In this document: piece after piece, positions 48,339 through 60,477 of the stretch
How the letters are laid out: the number at the start of each line of letters is the position of its first letter
Numbering within the stretch: position 1 is the stretch's first letter
NCBI GenBank assembly: GCA_949752795.1
Contig: OX457063.1
Span: forward strand, 72,198,271-72,262,270
Direction: 5' to 3'
DNA: 64,000 bases
From: Hyperoodon ampullatus
Taxonomy: Eukaryota; Chordata; Mammalia; Artiodactyla; Ziphiidae
Made by a program: the position numbers and the translations under genes
The notes under the pieces: generated by a model
Database searches by the model: none
Seen by the model: only the letters and a program-made list of their open reading frames with translations
Told to the model about the DNA's origin: nothing

Positions 48339-48837
48339 ATTGTCAGTTTGCATTTTCAGAGGAGCAGATACCAGGACAAAATTAAATGTGCAGGAAGAGA
48401 TTTCTTGGGGGAAATACCTGTAAAGGAGAAAGGGGAGGGAGCATAGAAAGTGGGGAGAGTCTTCAGACAGGCTGATATGAGCCCTTCCTGAGCCATGCAG
48501 GAAGAAGGATTGGTTAAGAAGAGACTCAGACTGTAGCATAGATCTAGGATAGTTTCAACCTGGCCAGTGGAGACACCTAGAACCAGAGTTGCTCAGTTAA
48601 GGAATGCCAGGTCTCTCAGAAAGGGATCTGCATTATACTCCCACTGTGCTCAGTCATTAGCCTGAAGCAGCTAATGGGAAATATGGACTCTGTTCCAATG
48701 CTAGTAAATCCAGAAGGACAATGGCTGAAGCCATCATTCAATTATGCTCCTGCAACAGGATGTTAGAGTGGAGAATTCTCTTGACAAGACACTCAGCCTC
48801 CTGAGCTTTTAAATCATTCTCATGCAAGCTTCCTATG
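48339..48837. other. Unassigned insertion between L2 segments
   Basis: About 500 bp separates two L2 segments. The family is not recognised. It could be a decayed LTR or simply L2 too diverged to see. Confidence 0.3.
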
Positions 48838-49103
48838 GATAAAACCAATGAACACTTTTTTAGTCCTTAATTTTCTTGTCCTTTCCACTGCATTTGACAC
48901 TTGACCACTCCCTTCTTGAAGTCATCTTCATTGACTTCTGTGACTCTACACTTTCAGGATTTTTCTCTTAAATCTCTAACTCCTTGGGAGGTTCCTCCTC
49001 TAAAAATCACAGCTAAAACTCCCCTTCCAATATTTCTAAAATTAGTAAATGTCACTATTATGTAATACTAGGGATGAGAGGAGTGACAAACTGTAGAGGT
49101 TAG
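48838..49103 (+). mobile_element. L2 LINE, second segment
   Basis: Clear L2 words: 'cactgcatttgacacttgac', 'cttcttgaagtcatcttcat', 'ttctgtgactctacactttc', 'tccttgggaggttcctcctc'. Cut by an LTR at 49104. Confidence 0.75.
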
Positions 49104-49506
49104 TATATTAGTCAGTTTGGGCTGCCATAACAAAATACCATAAGCTAGATGGCTTAAACAAAAGAAATTAACTTTCTTAAAGATCTGGAAGCTAGAAGTC
49201 CCAGATCAAGGTGCTGGCCAATTCGGTTCCTGATGAGAGCTCTTTACGTGGCTTGTAGATAGCCACCTTCTCTCTGTGTCTCACATGGCCTTTCTTCTGG
49301 GTGTGCATGGAGAGAGCAAGAGAGAGGGCTCTTATGTCCTTTCATCTTCTTATAAAGATACCAGTTCTAAAGGATTTGTAACCCATCCTTATAACCTCAT
49401 TTAACTGCAGTTGTATCCATAAAGTCCCTATCTCCAAATACAGTCATGCCGGGGCCTTGGGTTTCAATATATAGATTTTAGGGGGGACAAAATTCAGTCC
49501 AAAACA
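49104..49506 (-). mobile_element. MLT1-family solo LTR inside L2
   Basis: Antisense MLT1A-like LTR: 'gggctgccataacaaaatac', 'gctagaagtcccagatcaag', 'ttcttataaagataccagtt', 'ggggggacaaaattcagtcc', ending near 'aaaaca'. L2 resumes on the right. Confidence 0.92.
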
Positions 49507-50215
49507 CTTTGATTTTCACATATTTCTTTCTCACCTCCCACACTTAATTGTTAGGATACTTACCACTTAGCCTCTTAAACATCTCAAATTTATTCATTCC
49601 TCTCCATCTACATGGACTTTCCAGAACTAAGAGGTACTTCCCTGTTCACATGGATTATGGCTATATCCTCTTTCATTGGTTTCCTTGTCAAGAGTCCCTT
49701 CTCACTGCAGACTAGGTGAGCTTGCTGTAATTTAAATCTGACAAATATCAGTATATTGTTAAAAACTTCCAAGATCCTCAAGATACAGTTCAAACTCTTT
49801 AATATTGCATGGAAAGCTCTTCAGTACCTGGCCCCTGTCTACCCTTCCGCTTTACCCTCTCACTTCCAATTACGTGTACTCTGCATTCAAGTCAAACAAT
49901 ATTTCCTTTAGTTGCTCCCCTATACAGCACTCTTTCTTCTTCAGGTCTGGCTGGACTCATCTTCTTCCAATTTCTCATTTGACCAATTCTTATCCATTTT
50001 TCAAAGACCATCTGGGAAACCTTCCCAAAGTCCAGATTTGGCACCTGTTCTTCATGGCCTGAGAATGCCCTATACAAGTGTATTGCAATTGCCCTGTTTC
50101 TCTCCTTTGCTAGATAAAGGAAGTATGAAGATTGGAATTATATCTGTGCTGTGCATTATTACAACACTGGAGACATAACAGTCAATAAATATTCCCAGTA
50201 TCCATTTTAGCAGTA
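49507..50215 (+). mobile_element. L2 LINE, third segment and 3' end
   Basis: L2 C-terminal and 3' UTR text: 'cttaaacatctcaaatttat', 'tggaaagctcttcagtacct', 'ctgggaaaccttcccaaagt', 'tgtattgcaattgccctgtt', and the terminus 'acataacagtcaataaata'. The 60-88-codon frames here are decayed L2 reading frames. Confidence 0.85.
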
Positions 50216-50274
50216 TGATCTTGGAGACATTGTCTTCTCCTGCTATCCCTCACCAAACATATATTCAATCATTT

Positions 50275-50495
50275 GAGCTAGGAATTAGAACAGCTGAGTC
50301 AGATCCCTCACTCTACTACTAATTAACTGTAAAACCTTGGGTTAATATCTTTAGCCCTCAGCATCTTCATCTTGGGGTGTTCCCTGAATGTGAGTGCTGT
50401 CTTTCAGGTGAGTGAGTGTCTTTCAAAAAAAGGTTGAATTCCACTGGACTAGATGATCTTTAAGAGACTCTCCAGCTCTAAAATATGTTATTGCC
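50275..50495 (+). mobile_element. MIR SINE remnant
   Basis: 'agctgagtcagatccctcac', 'taattaactgtaaaaccttg', and the 3' word 'actagatgatctttaagaga ctctccagctcta'. A local duplication of 'gtgagtg' and 'gtctttca' interrupts it. Confidence 0.65.
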
Positions 50496-50754
50496 AGCCT
50501 AGAAAATATTGAGCTGAGGTAGATAACAAGTGTACAGAGTAACAGCACTCAATTATATTAAATAGTTTTTATTATAATTTCCTTTTCACATAGTCTTCTT
50601 GTATTACTCCAATATTTAGTAATATTTTTCCTTAGCTCTAGTTTCATGCTGATGTCATACTGACAGGTTATGTCTCTGCAGCTTCAGCCTCAGTTCCCAA
50701 CTATTCTCAGAGTTATCCAGCTTGCAAACCAGCCGGGATTCTAGAGGTCTGCTT

Positions 50755-50900
50755 ATGATATCTTAACTTCTCTTCCTCAGTTTCCTCATATGTAAAATGG
50801 ATACAGTAATAAAGTTTTCTGTAGATAATTAAGTGAATTAATTTTCTTAAAGTGCCTGGCACACAGCTTTATGTAAAGCTGTCAATTATTATTATAGTAA
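50755..50900 (+). mobile_element. MIR SINE remnant
   Basis: 'cttaacttctcttcctcagt', 'ttcctcatatgtaaaatgga', 'agtgcctggcacacagcttt': the core and 3' end of MIR. Confidence 0.85.
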
Positions 50901-52257
50901 AGAATTAGACCTTTTTCCATTTACCCTGGTTTGATTTTTGGATTAATTACCTATCATGATCACTATCATAAGCTTTCAACTGTTTTGTTGTTTTGTCTCC
51001 AGGCTTTTAAATTTTTTCCGAGTTGTTAGGTACCATAAACCTTCAACTTGTGTTTAATAATTTTGGGGCTTCATTTTTCTCTTTGAGTAAGCAACTTTTT
51101 GTTACCAAACCAAAATGAAACAAAACAAAAACACACCCTAATTAATTTTTTTTTGCTTCCAAATTTTGTCCCCATTAATTCTTCCTTGTACCTCACTATC
51201 CTTCTCCCCTGCAGCCTGAGTATGCATCATCTTATAGCTTAACTAATATATGAAAAGTACTTAGTGAAACTGTCATTATGTTCTTATATCTACGTTGCAG
51301 TGACCATGCCTTCAGACCATCTGAGCCCTCTCAAATCCATTACAACTTTAAGGGAGGGGTTTCCTGCCATAAATATGTACTAGAGATTATGTGGGAACTC
51401 TAGTACTTTTAGGGACAGAACATAAACCCTCCTTCTGAAAGGTTGTCTCCTACCATCAGGCAGAAGCACCGGAAAGCTCAGTTCTTCTGAGATGAAAGCT
51501 ATACTAACTAACATGCCAGAGGAGAAAGAAAAGAAGAGAGGCTTTTTAAAATACCTACCAAGTTTGTAGAATTATAGGAATTTAGCAGAAAAGACCAGAT
51601 ATACTCAGTACTCCCTCCTACTCTCACCTCAGCTTCTACTTTCTCCCATTGCACCCCTAGGCAATATGGCATGAAAAGGCTCAGCAAGAAATATTCATTT
51701 CTAAAAGAAAAACAAATCATTATAGCAACACTCACTGGTCATTCTGTAGCAAATGTGCAATGCTCAGATTTTGTATTTTCCTGAAATAACATGCACATTT
51801 TAGGCATGAAATTATGATTGTTTGACTGTGAAATGCTGCACCCAAACACCATGTGGCTTTTAGCAGCATATCATCATATCAAGAACTATTTTTACCCTTT
51901 GGCGATTTTTCCTGCTTTGGCTCTGAGAGCTAGTCCATACGGTATTTGTATGTGGCATCAGTGGCAAAGATTTTTTAGAAGAGTAGATTTCTTATGTAGT
52001 ACCGTGTACCAATGTTAGCACAGAATCTAAATGAGAAATTAAAATAACCTGCCTTCAGGTTCAACTGGCAAAAAATAAAGTCATAGTGAATATGAAAGAA
52101 GAAGAAGAAAAAAGATAAGAACTTAAAACGTACTTTTCTGTTCTTTCTTACTCTCCTTAAAAAATTATTTAAGTACCTACTAAGTTTTAGAATATCAGAA
52201 AAACAATAGCCTATTTGCAATGCATATTCTGCATTTCTTCCCCTATGACTTTGGATC

Positions 52258-52347
52258 CTACTGGCAATGATCTTTGTCCAGCACCTCATTTGAGGAAAGC
52301 GGACAAAAATCTTTAGAACTCCCATGTATTTGTTGCCTTTCAGAAGC
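52258..52347 (-). other. Exon-like segment ending in a stop, weak
   Basis: The minus strand has an excellent acceptor (ttgctcttttcttcttcccag) immediately before 30 open codons that end in TAG at 52258-52260. This could be a terminal coding exon, but no polyadenylation signal or family match supports it. Confidence 0.13.
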
Positions 52348-52831
52348 CTGGGAAGAAGAAAAGAGCAACTTCTTACAAGATTTGAGCACATATTGGTCCC
52401 CTTCCAGGACGCAGACATGAAGCCATATAAGAAATATTTTGAAAAGACAACCAAAATTAGCCAAACTCTTTAAACTTCCAAAATGCTTGGAGCAAGAGTC
52501 TGTTTTAGTTTAATCCAAATTAGTTTGCAGACTTAACTAGAAAGAGAAGCTATAGGAAAATATGAGCTGGCTTAACGTTTGTGTCTTGTCTATAACTACA
52601 AAGTTGGCTTTTGTCTCTTGAAACGACCGATCTGGTTACGGGGTTTTCCAAATATGTGATGACATAAAGGTGTTGTGATACTGAGCATGGATTCCTGGAT
52701 TCAAAAACTCAGTTTGCACTGAAAGTAAAACAAAACTATGCTAATTCATATAAAATTTTAATCATCTTGTCCACTTTAAGAAAATAACAGTGTTAGAAAG
52801 ATTGATTAAATCAACATTATTTTGTACTCAC

Positions 52832-52873
52832 CCAATATGTATTGCTGTTTGACTTGGTGAGCTTTTTCAAAAG
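52832..52873 (-). other. Exon-like segment (42 bp), weak
   Basis: Minus strand: 'gtgatttctgcag' acceptor, 42 bp, then a consensus GTGAGTAC donor. Open frame F-E-K-A-H-Q-V-K-Q-Q-Y-I-L. Its phase is compatible with the candidate at 53312-53400. Confidence 0.15.
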
Positions 52874-53311
52874 CTGCAGAAATCACTTTAAGATCTACTG
52901 TTGTTAATCATATCATCTTCTTCTCATAGTTACTCTTGTAGTTACCTCTTTAAGGAGCTTCTAAGCACTATTCCTTTATAATAAAATGTTCCAGAGATTC
53001 TATAATTAAACCGAAGCTCAGCTTGTCCATGCAACCTAACTTGGCGCATATGTATTGCAAAGAAATTCCATTTTGTCAGTTGATTTATTGTTGTATCAAA
53101 AGGAATAAACTCTTGAACCCCAGGGGAGAAAAATTATGCTGTTCCATTCTACTCATGACATTTCAACATAGGCCAACAAATAACTGGAATTATTTTCTCA
53201 AGTGAGGAAACTGAGATAATTTTTTTTAAAAAAAAGCAAAATTTTTGTCCAAATCAATGTGTTTATAAACTTTTAGTTGTAAGAATTGCTCTTCTTTCAG
53301 ACAGTACTCAC

Positions 53312-53400
53312 GCTTCTTTTCATAAATGTATCTTTTCCAGAAAAGTATTGCTAAATCATTCGTTCTTTCAAATTTGTCATCAAAATTAAGAAGAAAGATA
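53312..53400 (-). other. Candidate exon (89 bp)
   Basis: Minus strand: strong acceptor (catttgtttctttctctag) and GTGAGTAC donor around 89 bp. One frame is open (I-F-L-L-N-F-D-D-K-F-E-R-T-N-D-L-A-I-L-F), and it runs on open beyond both splice sites for about 71 codons in total. The protein is not recognised. Confidence 0.2.
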
Positions 53401-53634
53401 CTAGAGAAAGAAACAAATGTGTGAAGTAATGCATTTCCTTCTAGCTAATTCTTTTAGTGAAATATCTGCCTGATGAGTGGACTTGGCTGAAGGAGTGTAA
53501 CTGTCCCCGTCATTTTTGAACTTATGATACAAGGTTCATACAACAATAGCAGCAGCCCCAGTAACAAAGAATAACATTATTAAGTGTCCATAGACTTATG
53601 CAAATGCTGAAATAAAAAGAAATTAAAGTTCTCA

Positions 53635-53830
53635 GTCTTGAGAAGGAAGACTTATTATGATCCCATTTTAAAGAAGATGAATCTGAGGCCCACAGAAATT
53701 GTTTAGTTTGCTCAAGATCACAAATCTAGTAGATGGCAGTCAGGACACTGAAACTCTTTGTTTGACTTTAAAACTCATGTGTGAATGACCACACATTCCT
53801 GTGCTTTTTTCCTCCTGCACCAGAGACTAG
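53635..53830 (-). mobile_element. MIR SINE, antisense
   Basis: 'gatcccattttaaagaagat', 'gaatctgaggcccacagaaa', 'gctcaagatcacaaatctag', 'tagatggcagtcaggacact': a clear antisense MIR. Confidence 0.88.
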
Positions 53831-55855
53831 CCCACTGGGTACCTAATAAGCTAGGTTACCAAGACTGCCTTTAGTATGATTTTCTTTCAAGTTGTCATTT
53901 TTCTTCACTCCTCTCCCTCACCTCCCTCTCTCAAAAGGGGGGAAATTGCCATTAAAAATGGACGATGGCTTTCAGAAAGGGTATTTGCATGATAGCAAGG
54001 TGAACAGACTTCTGAGTTACTACAGCCAATTCACTCAGTTATGATCATCAGACAAAAGAAAGGGACAAGGAAAATCAAATGGAAAATGCCTAAATTAATA
54101 CTCTCAGTTTCCCCAAATGTGAATATCAAGAAAGACTCTTCTAATGAAGAAAAGCATGTTAGTTCTCTAAAAGAGAATTGCGGTACTTGAAGTTGTTTCA
54201 ATGTGTTATTCAGCTTTATGCTCTGAAGCAACTCACAGTACCCCAATTGTTTCCTCACTCAGCTACATATAAAATGTGTACTTAGGAATGCTTTATAAGA
54301 CATTCAACAAAGTCTTTCTTATTTAACTGCACTGATTAGAACGGGCAAGCATTTCATTTTGGCACAGTGTGGCTCACTACTTCATTTCATCCTGCTTGAA
54401 ATATTACTCAGAGTTCAGAATGCCAAGCTTTGAGCAAAGAAGAACAATGTATGGTTTTAAAAATATAAAATAAAATAACAATAGTTATGATGAGAAGAGA
54501 GTGAAAATAATGTAATTCTTAGTTCTGTCAGATGGCAACTAGTTCGGTGGGGAAAAAGGTGGGTCCCATGATGTTACCAAAACAGCATCTAAAAAACCCC
54601 TGAGATTACAAAAGAAGCAAAGTTTAAAACTACCCTGTAGGAGTGAGGGTCAAGCAAAGCACTGTGTGACTAGATGAGAAAGACTTGAGGAAAATGTATG
54701 TGAGAAGAGGTACTAGTGAGGGGGAGGAAAAAATTGCCAGACAGCCTAAAAACAAATCTGACCTTAATGGTGACCATGATAAACATATAACAGAAAACCT
54801 CATGGAGCAAAACCAGGGCAGTGAAGAAAACAGGCAAAAGCTACATGGAGTCTAACATTTTTCCTTAGATACTTAAAATATGTGAGTGATGGTCCCTGAC
54901 ATTTCTTGGTGCTCCATCTATGTGAGTTCTAGATCTTGCTCTAAAAAGGAAAACAAATCTACTTCTCCATCAATATAGAATGAGACCATGTACTGAAGCT
55001 ACAGATCATGTTAGAAAGTTGTGGTCTATGACCTCACCCCCTGTCATCTTTAGGTGAAGAAACTATAAGTTCAAAAAAATTAAATGACTGCTCAATGCCA
55101 TTAGTGTAGTGACTGTCAGAGCTTCTACTTGTAGGGCGTGTGTGTGCGCATTGCCAGGGAAATTATTTTTAATCCTTTTTGCTAAATCATGTTTATTTTT
55201 CACATTTTTATAATTCTGAAATATAAGTACACTTACAATTAATGTGTACATTTGAAAAGGTCATGTTTTACTTCTTTTATTTTCTTCCCTCTCTTCTTCC
55301 TTTCTGCCTTCCTTCCTTCCTTCTTTCCTCATTTTCCCTCCTTTATTTTTCCTCCTTAAGAGCTGCTGTTAAATCTATGATCCATCTTACAGTCTTGAAT
55401 CTTTTGGACAAGTAACTTCCAGATTGAGATCTAAGCCAATGAAAGAGAATTCTCAGTGAGCAGATCATGGATATGATGGAATGTTTGGGGGAATATCACT
55501 TCAAGTACAGCTAAAAACTTTTCTTGTTTAATTATTTCAAATCCAATGAAACATTAGCTATACAAGAACTAAAACACATCCCTTCTAATGATAAAGCTAA
55601 TGTTTTCTTTACTCTATCACATTAATTATTTTAATTATAGTTTTCACCTGACAATTGTTTAAGGTACAGAAAAAATACTATGGTGCTTCACTCACCTTTA
55701 AGCTTCTGATCAGTACAAAGAAAACTGAAACTGAGTCAATATTTTTTGAATGTCATTAGTGAAGACAGTAAATATATCATAGATTAAGTCATAAAGGGTT
55801 TTCACATATGTCAGCAACAGATCTAGAAAGTAGGGGTAGAGATTATTTCTGTGGA
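53831..55855. other. Unassigned sequence, about 2 kb
   Basis: No gene or TE family recognised. A pyrimidine-rich (CTTC)n tract lies at 55268-55355. Confidence 0.45.
55268..55355. repeat. Pyrimidine-rich (CCTT)n tract
   Basis: Nearly uninterrupted C/T on the plus strand, with CCTT units at 55307-55320. Capable of triplex formation in principle. Confidence 0.9.
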
Positions 55856-56537
55856 TGACCCAGCAACCCCACTACTGGGCATATACGCTGAGAAAACCAT
55901 AATTCAAAAGAGTCATGTACCACAATGTTCATTGCATCTCTATTTACAATAGCCAGGACATGGAAGCACGTCCATCAACACATGAATGGATAAAGAAGAT
56001 GTGGCACATACATACAATGGAATATTACTCAGCCATAAAAAGAAAGGAAATTGAGTTATTTGTAGTGAGGTGGATGAACCTCGAGTCTGTCATACAGAGT
56101 GAAGTAAGTCAGAAAGAGAAAAAAAATACTGTATGCTAACACATATATATGGAATCTAAAAAAAAATGGTTCTGAAGAATCTAGGGGCAGGACAGGAAAA
56201 AAGATGGAGACGTAGAGAATGGACTTGAGGACACAGGGAGGGGAAGGGCAAGCTGGGATGAAGTAAGAGAGTGACATGCACTTATGTATACTACCAAATG
56301 TAAAATAGATAGCTAGTGGGAAGCAGCCGCATAGCACAGGGAGATCAGCTCGGTGCTTTGTGACCACCTAGAGGGGTGAGATAGGGAGGGTGGGAGGGAG
56401 ATGCAAGAGGGAGGAGATATGGGATTATATGTATATGTATAGCTGATTCACTTTGTTATAAAGCAGAAACTAACACACCATTGTAAAGCAATTATACTCC
56501 AATAAAGATGTTAAAAATAAATAAATAAATAAATAAG
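55856..56537 (+). mobile_element. Young L1, 5'-truncated
   Basis: Last part of ORF2 ('atgacccagcaaccccacta', 'atggaatattactcagccat', 'gagtgaagtaagtcagaaag') and the complete 3' UTR ending TGTAAAGCAATTATACTCCA, then an (AAAT)n tail to 56537. The 74-codon frame at 55915-56139 is the ORF2 C-terminus, with a short deletion near 55970 relative to the usual text. No target duplication is evident. Confidence 0.95.
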
Positions 56538-58899
56538 TCCTGGGTGGGGGGAACACAGTACTATAGGTCAAATTAATAAATTCTATGTTTACACTTGGTT
56601 ATAAATTTTTAGATTGTCTTATTAGTGTGTTTATATTATACAAATCCTTTCTGGGAATCATCTCAACCCTACTTCCTAAGGTGCCTCATTATATGGAAGG
56701 AAGGGAGGGGAGGGAAGAAACTAGCATTGACCAATTTTTTGTCTCTTTTTTTTTTTCTGTATTGGCATCGATCTTTTATGAAGGTACATTTCTCTTGAAA
56801 ATTGCTACTGATTTGGCTTGCAACCATTTTCAAGACAAGGATCATAGTTTACTTGTGGATTTTTACAACTATTAGAAAAACAAGACTGGTTTCAAGCAGT
56901 TTTAAGGGAAAATAGTCATCCTCTTTTCCTGATTTTAACAGTCCAGGACACTATTGATTTATTAAAATATCAGTTCTAGTTGATAAATCCAAATACTATT
57001 TGCCCAAGAAAAAGTACAACCTTGAGACATTAGCAGGAAGTTTATATTCATTCGAAGAGAAATTTCTACCTGAGGATTTCATTAGATTGAGTATATGATA
57101 CAACTTTTATGACAAAAGTTATCTTTTTTCTGGCTTTATGTTGCAGATTTAAAGAAAGAACATAATTGCAACTACTCTTTGTGTCTTTCAGGCACCTCAT
57201 TTCTCCAAACAGTCTTCTCCAAGTGAAACAATACAGATCTATTAGTGTAATTATCGCATAAGGTCATTTACCACTTTGTAATTGCTGTAGGTTGTGAATG
57301 ATGTATGAAATGAAAGCATCTGCAGTGCAAATAGAACATAGGCAAGAATGCGCTGTGTGCTAATTAGGTAACCATCTAACGATAAGACCCTAGGGAAACA
57401 CAGTATAGCAAAATCCCACAGTGCTCTGCAGTCACAAGGCAACAAAACATTCCTAAGGAGTTCAAAAATATATCCATTATTAAGTATAATCCTTTCCTCC
57501 CTTCAGACTCTCTGAACTCTGTTCCCTGTGAGCATACACCCTCTCTATCTATTTCATTCTGTGCAATGTTAATCAGGCTCCAACAGTCAAGAACCATCTG
57601 ATTGACATAAGAATTGTTCTTCTCATTCACATTAAAGATTGAGAACTTATTTGAAGAGTGTGGATGAATTTTGCATTTATGTTGTTTTCCTGACCATTCT
57701 ATTAAAATTTTTGTTTAAAGAGTAGGCCACATTGCTATGTAAGGGTGACAAGCCTCAGTTATCAAAACTGATGGGTATGAAAGGAATGGAGTCCATGTTA
57801 CTTAAGGCAAACTTCTACTTTGTTTATGCAACAATCCAACAGGTTTAGAGCAAAGAGAATATATATTTAAAAAAAAGTTTAACAAGCTGAGTTCTTCACC
57901 AACTCTTAAATATTCAGCTAATATTTTATTTGGTTGAATTGTAAGTTTCAGGAGTCTGGCTGAAACTGAGCACCTGACATCAAATACACTGAACATTTGG
58001 CCAAATTAACTAATGAGATGTTCCTTCTTTTCTGCTTCTATAATGCATTACTGAAAAATATTTGTTTAATGGCCTGCTGTGCCGATTTGGATAGAAAGGA
58101 TTTATTTCTTTAAAGTTGCCTACCAAAATGCATAATCTAGTCATTCTGAATGCCAGCAATGGCAATTATTTCCTTCTATTGTGATTTGCTTGCTATTTAT
58201 ATAGTATTTTCTACTCATCTTGCTTTCTTCTTGAGCTCAACATAATGTACTTCTTAAGATGTCACACTGTCACTTCCTACTGCCACTCCAGCACAACAGG
58301 ATTCCTATGAACTTGTCTTCAGAGACAACAGTTGATTGGGGTTAGTTTCTTGCCTTTCCATTCACTGCTATTTGTGACTCATAAGTGGTGCTAATAAAAT
58401 GTGTCTATGTGCTTCACACAACAGGTTCAGATTTTTGGTAAACTTCTACTTAATTTGGAACTTTCGGCCACACTGAAGTTTTTCTGCCAGTCTTCTACTT
58501 GATGGGCTCCTTCTCTTGATGCATTTTTTTGTAGCTTCTTGCCACTTCACAGCTACTTAAGTAAACAGAACTTAGTGACTATTTTTCATTCTATACCATC
58601 AGTTTTTCCACTGTGAATGTGGTTCCCCAGATGTTGGTTGTTAATGCAGATAGGGTAAATTTATTCCTACATTATTTTATAATTTTTGTATATGTCCACT
58701 TATAAGACCCAATTATTTTTTTCTTTATCAAAATATATGTGCCTACATGTGACAGCAATAGACATAGATTCTGAGACATAGGGGAAAAGACACAGAGAAT
58801 GTCATTGTTATCATGGAGCTTGCACTGAAATTCATGAAAAATCAACAAGCAAATAACCAAGAAGATTCTCAGGTAGTTATAAATATTTGGCAGAAAATT
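56538..58899. other. Unassigned, repeat-poor sequence
   Basis: No TE family or gene recognised across about 2.4 kb. An exon-like acceptor (actctttgtgtctttcag, ending 57191) is followed by 17 open codons and a TAG, which is too little to call. Confidence 0.45.
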
Positions 58900-59768
58900 A
58901 AGAGTGCAATGTTATAGTAAATGCAAATTTAGACTGAGGATTTAAGAAGATATCTCTGAGGATGTGATATTTATGCAAAGATCTGAATGACACAAAGCAG
59001 CTAACTGTGGTAAAAATCTATGGGAAGAACATCCAAGTAAAATGAAGAGTTAGTGAAAAGGTCAAAGGGCAAAAATAAGCTTTTTTCTATTAGAAGTTCC
59101 TAGAACTTCTTAAGCCTAGAAATATGGGTACAGTGTAGGATTTCAAAAGCTCTTTCAGGCTTCAGTGAGGAGAATCAAAGAATCAGAGTTTAAACACAAG
59201 TCTTGTTAGCTGATTGTTACAGTAGTCCAAACAAGAGAAAATGGCTTGAACCGGAAGAGATAGGGGCAATTGAAAGAAGTGGGTGAATTCGGAATATATT
59301 TTGGAAGTAGAATTCACAGGATATACTTGTAGAAAAGATGGTAACAGAACTAATAGAAAGGATAATTCCAAGATTTTTGGTGATCAGCAAGTAGATATGG
59401 GTCCATTTACTCAGATAGGCGAGGATAGGAGAGAAACCTGTTCTTTGGGGAGAGGAGAATAAACTTTTTCTTTGGCCATGTTTTGATTTGTAGAGTCTTA
59501 GAGTCATGCCTATAAGAATGCCAAGTTGACACCGGAAATAAATTTGAGATTCATTAAGGCTCTGAGACTAAAAGACCTCACCTAAGAAGTTTATATCCAT
59601 AGAAAAAATAAAAGGGAGCAGAGCCTTGCCCCGAGGGCCCTCCAATCTTAGAGGTGGAGCAGAAGAAGCAAACAAAGGAAACTGGGAAGGAAAGGCCAGT
59701 GAAGTAGGAAATATAGTATTATGGTATCCCTAAAGCCAAATAAAGAAACACATTTCAAGACAGAAGGA
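58900..59768 (-). mobile_element. L2 LINE, antisense
   Basis: Collinear antisense L2: 'gatatttatgcaaagatctg', 'acagtagtccaaacaagaga', 'gaattcggaatatattttgg', 'ccaagatttttggtgatcag', 'aggaaaggccagtgaagtag', 'aaagccaaataaagaaacac'. It stops at 59768, where a GC-rich element starts, and does not clearly resume. Confidence 0.82.
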
Positions 59769-59992
59769 AAGGGACCAAAATGGCAGAGTAGGAGACCCCA
59801 GCCTCCATGGTCAGAAAGATCAACAATTAGACAGCTATCCGTGAAGAACAGTTCAGGGAGAGCGCAGAAGTCCACTTAAGAAACATCAGCAACACAGTGA
59901 AACAAAAAACCTGAGAATAACTGAATGAAAAGGGAAGGAAGAACAACTTCATTTTCCCTGCATCATCCGATCCCCTAGGCGGGCACTGCCCC

Positions 59993-60009
59993 CCAAGAGG
60001 GGGCGCTCC
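59993..60009 (+). promoter_or_regulatory. CTCF-like motif
   Basis: CCAAGAGGGGGCGCTCC matches the CTCF core at about 12 of 14 positions by my count. CTCF is the insulator/loop-anchor zinc-finger protein. Occupancy cannot be judged from sequence. Confidence 0.4.
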
Positions 60010-60477
60010 AGCTAGAAAGAGTTCCTTTCACCAGGAAAGGGAGAGCAGGGTGAGTGACCAGGTTCTGCAGTCTTTTGGGGAGCCACATGAAGGACTAACT
60101 TTGATTTCACCCTACCCAGAGACCAGCAAAGCTGAGACATATAGAGATGGATAAGAACAAGGAAGAAGAGTAGGGGCTATAAGGATCAGCCTCATAGCAG
60201 GGGTGACCATGGATCACAGTGACCTGCTCTGCAGAGGACTACAGCTGCTTTCACCACTGAAGACACCAATGCCAGCCAGCACAGCTGCTGGGATCCCCTA
60301 CAGATTTCACAGGTTCCCCTGACAGGTATTTGCCTTTGCAGACACCAGTCACCTGCGTCCCTGGTGGCTCCCTACCTATGCCCCATCTGAGCCTGGGATC
60401 TGCTCCAGCAGCCCTTCAAGGCCTCTGTGCATCATAAGATGCCAGCTTAGATCCCTGAGACAGACCCCTTCACCACT

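Larger units (their letters stand above)
50901..53634. other. Unassigned sequence, about 2.7 kb
   Basis: No TE family recognised. Three exon-like minus-strand segments fall here (52258-52347, 52832-52873, 53312-53400). The 159-codon minus-strand frame (51975-52454) overlaps one of them, but has a Phe run and no recognisable domain. Confidence 0.45.

Noticed and set aside
51975..52454. 159-codon minus-strand frame
   Set aside because: Contains a run of Phe from a GAA/GA-rich tract, has no recognisable domain or promoter/poly-A context, and AT-rich DNA yields such frames by chance. Only the exon-like part at 52258-52347, read in another frame, was kept as a weak candidate.
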